Positions 54,690 through 64,000 of a stretch of DNA of 64,000 nt are shown here, piece by piece. A model generated the notes under the pieces. That model made no database searches. It saw nothing but the letters and a program-made list of their open reading frames with translations, and was not told where the DNA came from. The translations under genes and the position numbers were made by a program. The stretch's first letter is position 1; every line of letters starts with the position of its first letter. This stretch comes from Monodelphis domestica (taxonomy: Eukaryota > Chordata > Mammalia > Didelphimorphia > Didelphidae): contig NC_077227.1 of NCBI RefSeq assembly GCF_027887165.1, forward strand, positions 543,797,189 to 543,861,188, given 5' to 3'.

Positions 54690-54743
54690 GGCTTAAAATG
54701 TGGTGAATGAATATTGTGGAATATTGTTGTGCTACAAGAAATG
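54690..54743 (+). mobile_element. L1 LINE fragment, right half of the split copy, inverted
   Basis: 'gtggtgaatgaatattgtgg' followed by 'aatattgttgtgctacaaga' is L1 ORF2 C-terminal sequence in sense orientation (the region of the 'MEYYCA' pattern). Its reverse complement continues the left half at 53567. About 10 bp (atttcttgta / tacaagaaat) are shared by both halves. Confidence 0.7.
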
Positions 54744-55022
54744 TATAGAGAGGGGAAGAGAGAGGAGAACCCCCTTCTCAAAGCAGGGTTCAGAGAACAC
54801 AGCAGATGTAACGGGTTGTCTCAGAGAGAGGAGAGGAAGTTTGAAGATTTTCCCCCTTCTGCCTTCCCTCCTTAGTTAAAGCTGCTCTCCCCAATTCGAT
54901 CTTGCCCCCCCTTCACTACTCAAGACCAAAGGATCACCCCTTGATCTGTTCACTCACACTTAGCTTAGAGAACAGATAACTTTTAATGTCAACTCAATCA
55001 GGTAATACAAAAGAAAATAACA
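54742..55022 (-). mobile_element. Candidate LTR (281 bp) of an ERV-like element
   Basis: On the minus strand the block runs from TGTTATTTTC (55022) to TATACA (54742), with short inverted ends. It sits exactly between inverted L1 sequence and the ERV-like internal stretch. I see no clear primer-binding site or polypurine tract, so the call rests on boundaries and position. Confidence 0.4.
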
Positions 55023-55029
55023 GGCAGGG

Positions 55030-55397
55030 AAGTTCGGCTGTTTGTTTTATCAAGCCCATTTTGTGCATCTCTCTTTTTTGTAAAGCTTGTACATAGTTTG
55101 ATAATTGACAACCTGGTTTGTGAGAAGTTCTAAATTAGAGAAAGGAAGGTGAGATAGGATCATTATGTCGTTGGCTTCTTCCTCTCTTTTCTATCAGGTA
55201 TATAACTTTGTTCTACTCCTAATGCAGTGTCTTCTTCCTCAACCTCAAACTTTTCATAAACTTCTTGATAATTCTTGATTCCCAGTGCCACCATCATTTA
55301 TTCTAATGTTTTTATGTTTTCTATGCCTTGAACTAACTCTTTTGATAGGATTATTTGTTCTTGATTTGAGTTGTTAATATAATTATCTGTCTCCCAC
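55030..55397 (-). repeat. Right arm of the perfect 368-bp inverted repeat
   Basis: Exact reverse complement of 53575-53942. It lies inside the ERV-like internal region and is probably the original copy, since the flanking sequence on its right (55398 onward) continues the same decayed coding stretch. Confidence 0.97.
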
Positions 55398-56150
55398 TCT
55401 TGTAAAGCTTTGTGATCTTGATTGTAAAGTTTGATATATTCATAAGGTTCTTGGTCTTCCTCGCTTTCTGAGTCAAATATCATTGTATATAGTGGTTCTG
55501 TGTGATTCCTTATCTTGTTCTCACTTTTGCTCAGTGATTTCTATATTCCCCAAGTCTTTTGCTAGCTCTTGCCCAATGCTGTAATTCTGTGTTATATGTT
55601 GATAAATTGGGTTCTTGTGTGTTTGTTCCTTCTTGTGTATCTGCTATCATATCCCAGTTTTGTTCTTCAGCTACAAACTTCTTGCTTTGAACATTCATTT
55701 TTGCAATCCATCATCAGTTTGAAATGGAATTTCATTAGCATGGAGATTTCAGGATGGTGTGATAATGTTTGTGTTTGCTTTTTCTTGTGCAGTTGCTCTT
55801 GGTTGGAATTCTTTGACATAAAGATTTAAGGTTGACTTTTCTATTAAGTCATCAGTATGTTCTTTTGTAATATCATCCCTGCATTCAGTGTCATTGTCTC
55901 AAGGAGGTCTGCTATTTTGAATGTTCTCTGTTACTGCATTTTCCTCCTCATTGGACCATTCTGTTGTTTGCTTATGTGCTTCAGTTAATTCAGTCGCAGT
56001 TTCTTTAGAATCTTTAGAACCCTCTAATGTTTGTGTCTCATGTGGTTCTGTTTTTGCTTTTTCTCTTAGTATTTGTTCTGTACTTTCTATTTCTAAAGTA
56101 TACTCTTTCCTTTCTGCTAAGTTACTTTTATCTTGTGCTTAGACATGTTG
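55030..56150 (-). mobile_element. Internal region of an ERV-like element, decayed
   Basis: On the minus strand this stretch is A-rich, with long runs of codons for Glu, Lys, Gln, Asn and Thr. A longer open piece at 55298-55483 is very acidic at its start (DSESEEDQEPYEY). The composition resembles coding DNA of a retroelement rather than random sequence. It ends about 275 bp before the candidate LTR. I cannot assign it to gag, pol or env with confidence, and it is plainly broken in several places. An unknown non-retroviral element is the alternative. Confidence 0.4.
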
Positions 56151-56154
56151 CAAT

Positions 56155-56660
56155 TGGCTCAGAATAGCATACAACACAATCACCGAAATTCAACTGCTTA
56201 AATTTCATCATCATTGCTAAAAAACATCAAACCCCAAAAAAGACCAACTGTCACTCTCCAAGTTTCCCTTCCACCAACTATGCTTCTTGCCAGTATCTTC
56301 TCTCTAACATTACAACTGCTGTTTGCTCCACCTCAGTGACAGAAAGTCTAAAACTTGCTTCAGTTTTCCTTTCCACACTTTGAGTTATGACTGAGTCAAT
56401 ATTCTTATTTCAAAACACTAAGAATGTATGATTTTATCAGTGTGGCTATTCACTCTACTCTGCTTCTCTACCACTGAAGAGGTAGTATACTTTTGATCAA
56501 TCTTTTAGTAATGAACCTCTTAACTTAGACTTTTTCTTAGAAAAGCAATAAAAAATCTAAGTCCAGGACCATACTTAGAGTCTGCTTGCCTTCTTAAGAC
56601 TCAATATTACTGGCACTCCATCTTTCAAAGTCAATCTTAACCTCATCATGTGATATCAGG
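56155..56660. other. Unassigned stretch
   Basis: No repeat named. It could contain the outer end of the inverted segment or more of the ERV-like element. Confidence 0.3.
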
Positions 56661-56664
56661 ATAG

Positions 56665-56770
56665 TAAACAAGTTAAAAAACATTTATTAACTGCCAGGGA
56701 CTATATGCTAAGTACTAGGGATACAAGAAAGGCAAAAACATGCTCTTTGGCCTTACAGAGTACATGTGTA
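56665..56770 (-). mobile_element. L2 3'-end fragment
   Basis: 'aaaaaacatttattaactgc' and 'atatgctaagtactagggat' followed by 'acaagaaaggcaaaaacatg' form the antisense L2 terminus. Confidence 0.75.
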
Positions 56771-56904
56771 AACAATCATTAGATTAGGATGAAATTTATT
56801 TGGGGGGGATGAATATTAAAATATTTCTCTTGAATGTTTTTATTAATCCTATATCAAGGTACAGGATGGGAGAGATAACATATCATGCCTTATTTTTAAA
56901 GGAC

Positions 56905-57090
56905 TTTTTTCTGTCTTAAAACTAATAAGTAGGAGTTCCAAGGCAGAACAGTGGTAAGAGCTAGGTAATTGGTGTTAAGTGACTTTCCCAGCTCCCACAT
57001 GTAGGAAGTGTCAGAGGCCACACTTGAACTCAAGACCTCCTATCTGTAGGTCGGGCTCTCTCATCATCAAGCTTCCTAACCAGCCCTAGT
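56905..57090 (-). mobile_element. tRNA-derived SINE (WSINE1-like), diverged
   Basis: 'gagttccaaggcagaacagt', 'gtgttaagtgactttcccag' and 'ttgaactcaagacctcctat' are followed by 'gtcgggctctc' (head side). It is an antisense copy. Confidence 0.8.
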
Positions 57091-57214
57091 GGACTACATA
57101 TTCAATAAATGCTAGTAGTACAATATTAAAGCCAAAATAATGTGTAACATTAGCGTGTATTAATAGAAGTAGCAGGTCCAGAATGGGAAGGGCTATGTTC
57201 TTGTTGTAAACTGG

Positions 57215-57440
57215 TCTAGTCTCATGTGGACAATTGTGCCTCTTTTTGGGTGACATATTTTAGAAAAGATATTGAGAAAATGGAGAATATCCAGAGGGTG
57301 ATGGTCAGTATGGCAAAAGGACTGAAAGAACCAAGCATCTTTAGCCCAGATAATTGATGACGTAGGAAAGATATTAAATATGACTGTGAATATTCAAAGG
57401 GCTTGTCAGCTTCAAGAGAGGTCAAACATATCATTCAATC
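57215..57440 (+). mobile_element. L3/CR1 LINE fragment
   Basis: 'gatattgagaaaatggagaa' followed by 'tatccagagggtgatggtca' and 'gtatggcaaaaggactgaaa' matches the CR1/L3 segment coding for 'LEKLESIQRRATRMVKGL', in sense orientation and mutated. Confidence 0.7.
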
Positions 57441-57444
57441 TCAA

Positions 57445-58045
57445 CTGCCACTTTTCAATCTGGGGAAAGAGAAAACCAAGTTTGGAGAGGAAAAGGAAGG
57501 ATGTAACTTGGAACAGGATCATTTAAGGATGAGCATCAGGCTAGGTTAGTACCAGAGCTGAGATCTGAGAGTTTGAGATGAGCAGAAAGATTGGTTAACA
57601 ACCAAGGAATTCAAAGGTGGAGGGATTCTGTGTTTGACTCAGAAACAAAATGGTAAGATATGCAAATAAGCTAACCATTAAAAAAATAAATTTGATTTCT
57701 CACAGCTTTGGTCGTTTTGTTGTTTAGATTTGGGTTTCCCAATCCTAAGTGCCATGGACACATATTAGTAGAAACAAGCTTTCTAACAAACCATGTTGGG
57801 TCTTGTACATAAGAAGGAAAGCATTAAAAGCAAATGGTGGGCCAAGTATGTCTCAGGGTTTAAAAAATTCATAAAACATTTATTCCAAGTTATAGTTAAA
57901 CAAGAACCACCCTTTCTTTCCTTTGTTGACTAAATTTGCACGATTCTAGGCAAATTTTGGTCCATCATCTTCTAAATTAGCTGCTCACTTTCAAAAAAAT
58001 ATCCTTTTCCCTTCTGAATTCCTGGCCTTTGGTGGGTGGGAGTGA
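57445..58045. other. Unassigned stretch
   Basis: No repeat or coding signal recognised. Confidence 0.3.
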
Positions 58046-58062
58046 TCAAAATGCCACTAGTA

Positions 58063-58267
58063 GGGGGCAGCTGGGTAGCTCAGTGGATTGAGAGCCAGGC
58101 CTAGAGACAGGAAGTCCTAGGTTCAAATCTGGCCTCAGACACTTCCCAGCTGTGTGACCCTGGACAAGTCACTTAACCTCCATTGCCTAGCCCTTACCAC
58201 TCTTCTGCCTTGGAGCCAATACACAGTATTGACTCCAAGACGGAAGGTAAGGGTTTTTAATTTTAAA
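58063..58267 (+). mobile_element. tRNA-derived SINE (WSINE1-like), young-looking, with target duplication
   Basis: The copy is complete: 'ggggcagctgggtagctcag', B-box 'ggttcaaatct', 'cattgcctagcccttaccac' and the tail 'gacggaaggtaagggttttt'. Flanks 58048-58062 and 58268-58282 match at 13 of 15 bases. A long frame starting at 58154 reads through this SINE into its flank and is not a gene. Confidence 0.95.
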
Positions 58268-58479
58268 AAAATGCCATCAGTATCCCTAAACTCCTCAATT
58301 ACTAGCCCAAAATTTCATAGTCTTCATAGATTCTTTTCTGGCAGTCTCATTTCTGCCCACCTGAATAATCAGCCATCTCTTTTATTAGGCCTTGATAGCT
58401 TTTCTGTCAAATTTTATTTATATGACTCAAGAAAAGAGCAAAAATATTATCGCATTGAAAGAACAGTCTGTTACAGTGG

Positions 58480-58600
58480 AATGCACTGGATGTTGAATTA
58501 AAGGCCTTGGGTTCAAATCCTGACTGCCATTTACCATTTGGGTGATGTTATGATGTTCATGTAAGCTCTATGACCTTTAGCTTCTTCCTCTTCTCTCTCT
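58480..58600 (+). mobile_element. MIR/THER1 5' half
   Basis: 'ggccttgggttcaaatcctg' and 'tgacctttagcttcttcctc' are in sense order. The matching 3' half ('ggtttggactagataacctg') appears at 58860-58925, so the 58601-58850 block seems to sit inside this SINE. Confidence 0.6.
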
Positions 58601-58850
58601 ATTAGATGAAAATTCTTTATTCTTAACTATTTTTTATTTTATTTTATTTTTTGCATAGCTCCCCTGGGCCACTGCTGTGGCAAATTTTGGAGGGGTCTTC
58701 AACTATGGGGCTGTTTCTTCCATAGGGAATTCTTACCTTTTTAACATGCTGATAATCACATACACTTTTACCCCCTTTTCTTAATAATCTTATTGTTACT
58801 TTATGTTTAGAGATAAAGATTCTAGTGCAATGTGAGGGGAAAGAAAACCT
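58601..58850 (+). repeat. Direct repeat, copy 1
   Basis: Shares a series of blocks in the same order with 59568-59830: 'tagatgaaa', 'tattctt.aactatttttt', 'agctcccctggg', 'tgtggcaaa.ttt', 'tcacctttttaaca/ttacctttttaaca', 'agattcta'. I estimate roughly two-thirds identity by eye. The element type is unknown. Confidence 0.7.
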
Positions 58851-58854
58851 TAAA

Positions 58855-58930
58855 ATGAAAGGTTTGGACTAGATAACCTGAAGGTCTCTTTTACCTCTAA
58901 TCCTATGACCCTAATAATCTATTGTTGTTA
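58855..58930 (+). mobile_element. THER1 3' half
   Basis: 'ggtttggactagataacctg' followed by 'aaggtctcttttacctctaa' and 'tcctatgaccc' is a typical THER1 end. Confidence 0.7.
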
Positions 58931-58934
58931 TTAG

Positions 58935-59565
58935 TTCAACAAATGGGCACTTTAGTCTCCCTCACCAGGGAACAATCAACCACCTCTACTCATATCTTCT
59001 TCCTCTGACTCTTCCTGAATGGCCTCAGGTTCCTCATCCATAAATGAGGGGGTTCCAGGCTTAGAAAGCCTCTGAGGCTCATCCACTATAGAATCCTGTG
59101 ACCTCTAACCTGACACCTGACAGAACTTATGAAACTATATTATCATTCATACCTTATGGAACAAACGGCTGCTTCCTGCTCAGAGGGAGGGTCAACCTCA
59201 ATCCTCCTGGGGAATTTTCATATCTGTTTCTCAGCTCCAAAGGTTCAGTAGTCCTTTTCCCATTTTTCTTATATGTCATCCCCTAACCTCCAGACATGCC
59301 AGGTCAGATCTTCCTTCTGTATCATTGGGCTTTAAAAAAAATATTTCCATTGGAAAAAAAGTTTCTTCATTTTTTGAGGGAAGGAACACTTCATGGCTTC
59401 CCAATTACCTGGAGTGTAGCGTGTCATATCTCTAACCTCTTTACCTTATTTTCTAGGAGGGAAACTAGCTTGAATTTTGATCATAAATAATTGCAACTTG
59501 ACCATGGAAGAAATAAGAACTTTGCACATTCTATTCAGGTCACAGAAAAATTCCTCCTATTCTCT
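58935..59565. other. Stretch between the direct repeats
   Basis: A THER1-like 3' part lies at about 59005-59110 ('cctcaggttcctcatccata', 'tagaatcctgtgacc'). The rest is unassigned, with two short plus-strand frames of no recognised content. Confidence 0.4.
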
Positions 59566-59567
59566 AT

Positions 59568-59830
59568 ACTAGATGAAAGTGAGCCTCTTATTCTTTAACT
59601 ATTTTTTGGGCTATTTAGCTCCCCTGGGAACTGATGTGGCAAACTTTGTGGGAGTCTAATACTCTGGAGTTGTCACTCTCTTCTTAACTAGTTAGGGCCT
59701 TCTCACCTTTTTAACACCTTGACAGTCATACCCAGATTCCCCTCTCTTCTCTTACTAACCTCTTATCTTGTAATTGGAGGTTTCAGAAAAATAGATTCTA
59801 GCCTAATATAAGGAGGAAAAAAATCTCAAT
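59568..59830 (+). repeat. Direct repeat, copy 2
   Basis: Partner of 58601-58850, about 965 bp downstream and in the same orientation. The pair may be the two ends of an old element or an old local duplication. Confidence 0.7.
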
Positions 59831-59944
59831 GTTTAGAGTTGCCCCAAAATGGACTGATTTCCCCTGAGAGTTGAGGTCCCCATTGCAGGGGCCTTCAGGC
59901 AGAGACTGGTAGATCACAAATATAATGAAGTAGAATCACGTTTT

Positions 59945-60146
59945 TTTTTTTTAAACCCTTAACTTCCTTCTTGGAGTCAATACTTTGTATTGGCGTCAAG
60001 GCAGAAGAGCTGTAAGGGCTAGGCAATGGGGGTCAAGTGACTTGCCCAGGGTCACACAACTGGGAAGTGTCTGAGGTCAGATTTGAACTTAGGACCTCCC
60101 ATCTCTAGGCCTGGCTCTCAATCCACTGAGCTACCCAGCTGCCCCC
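59945..60146 (-). mobile_element. tRNA-derived SINE (WSINE1-like) with perfect target duplication
   Basis: A T run is followed by 'cttggagtcaatactttgta', 'gtcaagtgacttgcccaggg' and 'atttgaacttaggacctccc', then the head 'caatccactgagctacccag' and 'ctgccccc'. Flanks 59932-59944 and 60147-60159 are identical (agaatcacgtttt). Confidence 0.95.
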
Positions 60147-60278
60147 AGAATCACGTTTTAAATGGGCTCTCAGAAGTATCCTCAGTCTCTGAGGTTCAAT
60201 ATTTCTATGATATTAAGTTCTTGAGAAATTAAAAAGAAAAACATTCAAATTATATTAATACTTACATATGTATTACAT

Positions 60279-60279
<1 letters not shown>

Positions 60280-60351
<72 letters not shown>
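60280..60351. repeat. (GA)n microsatellite
   Basis: About 35 GA units, nearly pure. Confidence 0.95.
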
Positions 60352-60354
60352 CAG

Positions 60355-61160
60355 GGAACTATTCAAGCAGTCAATGAGGTAAGGAGATTTTGCTTCACTG
60401 CAGTAGAGAAAAAATAGAGGGGGACACAATAGTTTGATGTCTTTAAGTGCTGGATTGTTCTACTTTGACCTAGATGGCAGACTACATGGAGACTTCAATT
60501 AAGTATGAGGGAAAAATTCCTGAAAATGGGAGCAATTCAAAAGTAGAATGGGATATCTTGGGTGGTTTGGGGTTTTTCTTCCCTAAAGGTCACCAAGAAA
60601 AGACAAGTTGAGCATTCTTGGAATATAAAGCCTTTAGCTGTCCTACAGACATATGAAATTGAGTATGTCCAAAAGCAAACACAATATCTTTCCCCCTATA
60701 CCTCCTGCTATCTTTCCTATTACTAATGAGGACACTGCTCTTCTTCCAGGTTCCTATATTCATAATTACCAAAGACTTTTGTTATAGCAAGGAATTCTTG
60801 GCCCTTTTGGGTGTCATTGATCCCTTTAGTAATCTAGGGAAACCTATGGATCTCTACTCAGACTAATGCTTTTAAAAACGGAAAATAAAATATATAGATT
60901 TAAAGAGGAAAACAAAGGTTAGTGAAAATAAAGTTGTCATTTCTTGTCCCATTCAAGTATCCCCCTCAAATCAATTTAGAGAATTCTTAGGGGTTTATGG
61001 ACTCCAGGTGAAGAATTTATGTCATTAACTCTCACTTATTCCAGCATCTAATCAAATATCAAGTTTCATTTAATCTCATGCCCTTATATTCTCCCCAAAT
61101 CCATCCTCTCCCCATTCATATGGCCATAACCCAGATTCATGCCCTCATCTAAAATGGACT
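60355..61160. other. Unassigned stretch
   Basis: About 0.8 kb without recognised repeat or gene. Confidence 0.3.
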
Positions 61161-61164
61161 TAAT

Positions 61165-61420
61165 ATTTTTATTATTCAGTCATTTTAGTCACATCTTACT
61201 TAAAATCGCATTTTGAGTTTTCTTAGCAAAGATAGTAGAATGGTTTGACATTTTCTTCTCCAGCTCATTTTATAAATGAACAACTGAGATGAATAGAGTT
61301 AAGTGACTTGCCCAGGGCCACACGCTTAGTAAATGTCTGATGCCAGATTTGAACTTAGAAAAATGAGTCTTCCTGACTTCAGGTCTGGCATTCTATCTTC
61401 TGTGCCACCTAACTGCTCAG
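61165..61420 (-). mobile_element. MAR1-like SINE, near full length
   Basis: 'attattcagtcattttagtc' (tail), 'cttctccagctcattttata', 'gtgacttgcccagggccaca' (core) and 'cttctgtgccacctaactgc' (head). Confidence 0.85.
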
Positions 61421-61424
61421 ACTT

Positions 61425-61905
61425 ATACTAATTTCTTATTTGGTCTACCTCTATTGGTCTCTCTTCATTCCAAAGCATCTTTCTTATAGATCCAAACCCA
61501 TATTTCTAAATTAAAAGATATACAATAGCATTTTCCTGGTTAGAAAACTTCAATTTCTCCACATTGCTTCTATAATAAAATGCAGGTTGTTTTGTTTAGC
61601 AATTAAAACCTTCCCCATTTTGCCTCCAGCCTTTCTTCCTAGGATGATTATTTATTCTTCCCACCTCAAACTCTACAATAATGTAATCTTCTTGTTATTT
61701 GTTATACTCAGCACTTCATCTCTCCCTTCTTTGTATCTTTGCACAAATGTAGCCCATGCCTGGAATTCCCTTCCATCTGCCTTTGGAAATAACTTCTAGA
61801 TATTTTCAAGATTCAGCTCAAGTACCACATCTATCAGTATACCTTTTCTGAGTCCCCTGGTTGTTAGTACCATCCCATCTAGAAATCCTTTTATATTCAT
61901 CTTAA
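61425..61905 (+). mobile_element. L2 LINE fragment
   Basis: 'catgcctggaattcccttcc' and 'agattcagctcaagtaccac', with an upstream ORF2-end-derived pyrimidine-rich part, are in sense order. The copy stops at the GA-rich tract. The plus-strand frame at 61587-61799 is a LINE remnant. Confidence 0.8.
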
Positions 61906-61907
61906 AA

Positions 61908-61947
61908 GGGAGGGAGGGAGAGGGAGAGGGAGAGGGAGAGGGAGAGG

Positions 61948-62024
<77 letters not shown>
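61908..62024. repeat. (GGGAGA)n then (GA)n polypurine tract
   Basis: Hexameric GGGAGA units pass into about 37 GA units, giving some 115 bp of pure purine. The Ser-Leu and Pro-Leu minus-strand frame across it is compositional. Confidence 0.95.
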
Positions 62025-62027
<3 letters not shown>

Positions 62028-62094
62028 CGGAATTGAGGAGGGGATAGGAAGTATTATTTACATTTCTTGTACTTAACACATAACTTTCTGGGAA

Positions 62095-62305
62095 GCTAGG
62101 ATTACAGTATTTAAAGCTATAAAGGACCCCAGAAATCATATAGTCCAACTCCTTCATTTTATGACACGTTTTATCTCTCCGGTAGAATATAAGGTCTTTG
62201 AGGTAGAAAATATCTCACTCCTGTATTTATACACACTGGCCTGACACATCATAGATGCTTCTTAAATGCTTGGTGATGGATTTATTGATTGATTTTGAAG
62301 TCCTT
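62095..62305. mobile_element. THER1 3' end (minus) followed by an L2 3' end (plus)
   Basis: At 62100-62165, 'aaagctataaaggaccccag' is the antisense THER1 end. At about 62175-62300, 'tagaatataaggtctttgag' and 'cctgacacatcatagatgct' followed by 'tcttaaatgcttggtgatgg' are the sense L2 terminus. Confidence 0.68.
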
Positions 62306-62419
62306 TTCAACTCTGAGATTTTTCAGTGCTATTGCTGGAGATGTCTATTTTTGATTAAGAAAGAATTTCTTACCAAACTATGAGTAAGGCCTTGGAAGAT
62401 GAGAACCCTGAAACCAAAT

Positions 62420-62625
62420 TAGAGAATTTTAAATTGGATGAGATTCCAGAGATTGTCTAGCTGAGCACTCCCAGTTTAAAAGAGAAAACTGAGACTGAAA
62501 CAATTCAGTGACAAGTCCAAGATTACACTATTTGTAGAAGAGCCAAAGCCAGAGGCCAAGTGGCCTGACTCCCAGGCCAGTCATCTTTCCATTTTATTAC
62601 ACTGTTTCCATGTTTATTTTTGCTA
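62420..62625 (-). mobile_element. THER1/MIR CORE-SINE
   Basis: 'aaagagaaaactgagactga', 'acaattcagtgacaagtcca' and 'tcatctttccattttattac' are in antisense order with a head. Confidence 0.72.
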
Positions 62626-62629
62626 TACT

Positions 62630-63175
62630 AATGGACAAATGGGATCTTTCTGAAACTTGTGGGCATGGAGAATTTAAATTTGTATAAGCAAGAATTTGAA
62701 AATAAAGAAAACATACAGTGGCTTCAGAATCTGCAAGAGTATAACTTTGTCTTGGGCAAGAAAAAAATACTAACTTGTCTGAGGAAAACTCAGATGTTTT
62801 TATTATCCAAAGAATTATTTTGTTTTATCTTTAGAGCCATGTAATTGGCCTTTAAAATCACAACAAATCCCAGAACTCATTGAAATTCCAAAAGTTTGGC
62901 ATATACTCTTTCTGAAGTACTCCTGGGCTTTGGGAATACTAGGGAAGTTATTTCTTCTCATTTTTTTAAATAGCATTTCCTGACTTACATAGCTAGGAAG
63001 AGACCCAGTCAGGGGCATCTGCTCACTAGTTAATAACCCAAAGGGTGAAACCAAAGGTAGTGTGATATTTCAATAAGGATATGCATTTGGATGATCTTTC
63101 CCAGCAAAGAATGTCAATCTCAGCATATGCAAACTAGTATCCCAGGCTTTCTCCCTGGGAATAGCTATGTATTCC
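62630..63175. other. Unassigned stretch
   Basis: Opposing frames at 62659-62844 (plus) and 62815-63054 (minus) lack domains. No repeat named. Confidence 0.3.
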
Positions 63176-63179
63176 ACAA

Positions 63180-63320
63180 AGAATCATAGAATAGCGGAGA
63201 CTGAAGGAATCTTATAATTGTCTCATATACTCCTCTTGTTTTATAGGATGTAACTAAGAGAAATGAGCTGCCTAAGGTCATACAGTGCACAACTCATATA
63301 GTGTTAGACCTAAAATGGTC
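63180..63320 (-). mobile_element. THER1 CORE-SINE
   Basis: 'gaatcatagaatagcggaga' (3' end) is followed by 'ctgcctaaggtcatacagtg' (core). Confidence 0.7.
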
Positions 63321-63549
63321 CTTAGATCTAAAATGATGCAAGCTCCTCATTTTACAGAAGAAGGTACTGACTTTTTCTTAACAAAACTCAACTTCATTAG
63401 ATTTCCAGACTTAATACCTTGCTCACACTACTCCTTTCTTGTGGAACATTCCCCAGATCCTGCCTATTCAAATCTAGATCCTTCAAGAGGCTAAAAAAAT
63501 ATAATATTGTTTGTAGTTTCCATTTCCCATAGAAATGTATTCAATAAAG

Positions 63550-63690
63550 AACTTGGAATCACAGTACTTTAAAGCTGAAAGAGACCTCAAATTTGTTTGA
63601 TTATTTAATCAAACAAACAAAAAGGCCTGAAGAGGACCTTAGGTTATATAGCAGAGAACCTAGAGCTAGCGGTTTTATACCCACAGTGCT
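63550..63690 (-). mobile_element. THER1 CORE-SINE fragment
   Basis: 'tttaaagctgaaagagacct' (3' end) and 'aaaaggcctgaagaggacct' (core) are in antisense order. Confidence 0.6.
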
Positions 63691-63804
63691 AGTGAGAATA
63701 TTGCATGGTAAATGGAGATCTTGCCTTGAATTCAGGAAAATGAGGGTTCTGTCTGTATGACGTTAGGGTTTGACCTTAGAGGTTGCTAGTGAAAGCCCCT
63801 CCCC

Positions 63805-64000
63805 TGTATGTAAGTACAACTCCAGGTATGGAATGCACTCCTTTTTAAATCTTTTCTTTCTAAAATTCCTAGCTTCCTTCAAAGAATAGCTCAGGTGATA
63901 TCACCACCATAGGTCTTTCCTTATATGGAATTCTCTCTTTCTTGAAATTGTTTTGTATAACTTAATATTTACTTGTGCCCCTCACGGGATCACTCTCTTG
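63805..64000 (+). mobile_element. L2 LINE, running off the window
   Basis: 'aggtatggaatgcactcctt' and 'cttcaaagaatagctcaggt' are sense L2 motifs. The 3' end lies beyond the window. Confidence 0.6.

Noticed and set aside
58154-58501. 115-codon plus-strand frame
   Set aside because: It starts inside a complete SINE with target duplications and runs into its flank, and no domain is present.
61897-62157. 86-codon minus-strand Ser-Leu/Pro-Leu frame
   Set aside because: It is a translation of the polypurine tract.
1-64000. CRISPR array, operons, bacterial promoters or terminators
   Set aside because: The repeat families and composition are vertebrate. No regularly spaced identical repeats with unique spacers occur.
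1-64000. CpG-island promoter
   Set aside because: No stretch combines high GC with dense CpG. The GC-richer blocks at 12.8, 42.8, 45.1 and 49.3 kb are only modestly so.

Overview
This window is AT-rich, CpG-poor vertebrate DNA almost entirely made of interspersed repeats, and I find no intact protein-coding gene, no multi-exon gene signature, no rRNA or stand-alone tRNA gene, and no CRISPR or bacterial-type features. The repeat content points to a marsupial. There are tRNA-derived SINEs with 'gtagctcagtggattgag' heads and 'ggttcaaatct' B boxes, SINEs with an RTE-type tail (MAR1-like), many MIR/THER1 CORE-SINEs, many L2 and some L3/CR1 fragments, and L1 3' ends of the marsupial kind. The tRNA-SINE resembles the WSINE1 type I associate with Australian marsupials. 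That species hint is recalled, not computed.

Layout. 1-4.9 kb: a ~1 kb solo LTR with a duplicated 70-bp block, a tRNA-SINE with target-site duplications, a pentanucleotide array of about 325 bp whose unit drifts, and an L1 3' end. 4.9-15.3 kb: SINE and L2 debris, (TA)n/(CA)n tracts and a long minus-strand L2. 15.3-16.5 kb: an L2 interrupted by a 560-bp solo LTR (4-bp target duplication CTAG) and a MIR. 16.5-30 kb: an old L1, another candidate LTR (19.3 kb), L2, microsatellites and a ~2 kb stretch without recognised repeats. 30-34 kb: a repeat family I cannot name and a 5'-truncated L1 with a perfect 15-bp target-site duplication. 34-53 kb: L2/MIR/CR1 debris, a SINE pair sharing one target duplication, a 171-codon ORF of unknown nature, and unique stretches that could hold conserved non-coding elements.

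53.4-56.2 kb is the most unusual part. Two arms of exactly 368 bp (53575-53942 and 55030-55397) are perfect reverse complements around a 1087-bp spacer. A contiguous antisense L1 segment has been split, with its two halves now in opposite orientations (53440-53567 and 54690-54743). An LTR-like block lies at 54742-55022 and a decayed Lys/Glu-rich coding stretch lies beyond it. The simplest reading is an ERV-like insertion into an old L1, followed by a recent inversion that duplicated 368 bp at its breakpoint. An assembly fault is the main alternative.

56-64 kb: SINEs with clear target duplications, a pair of diverged direct repeats (58.6 and 59.6 kb), long (GA)n tracts and L2/THER1 fragments. 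No genes act together here. The window is best read as intergenic or intronic DNA shaped by successive transposon layers, with any regulatory content confined to the unique gaps.
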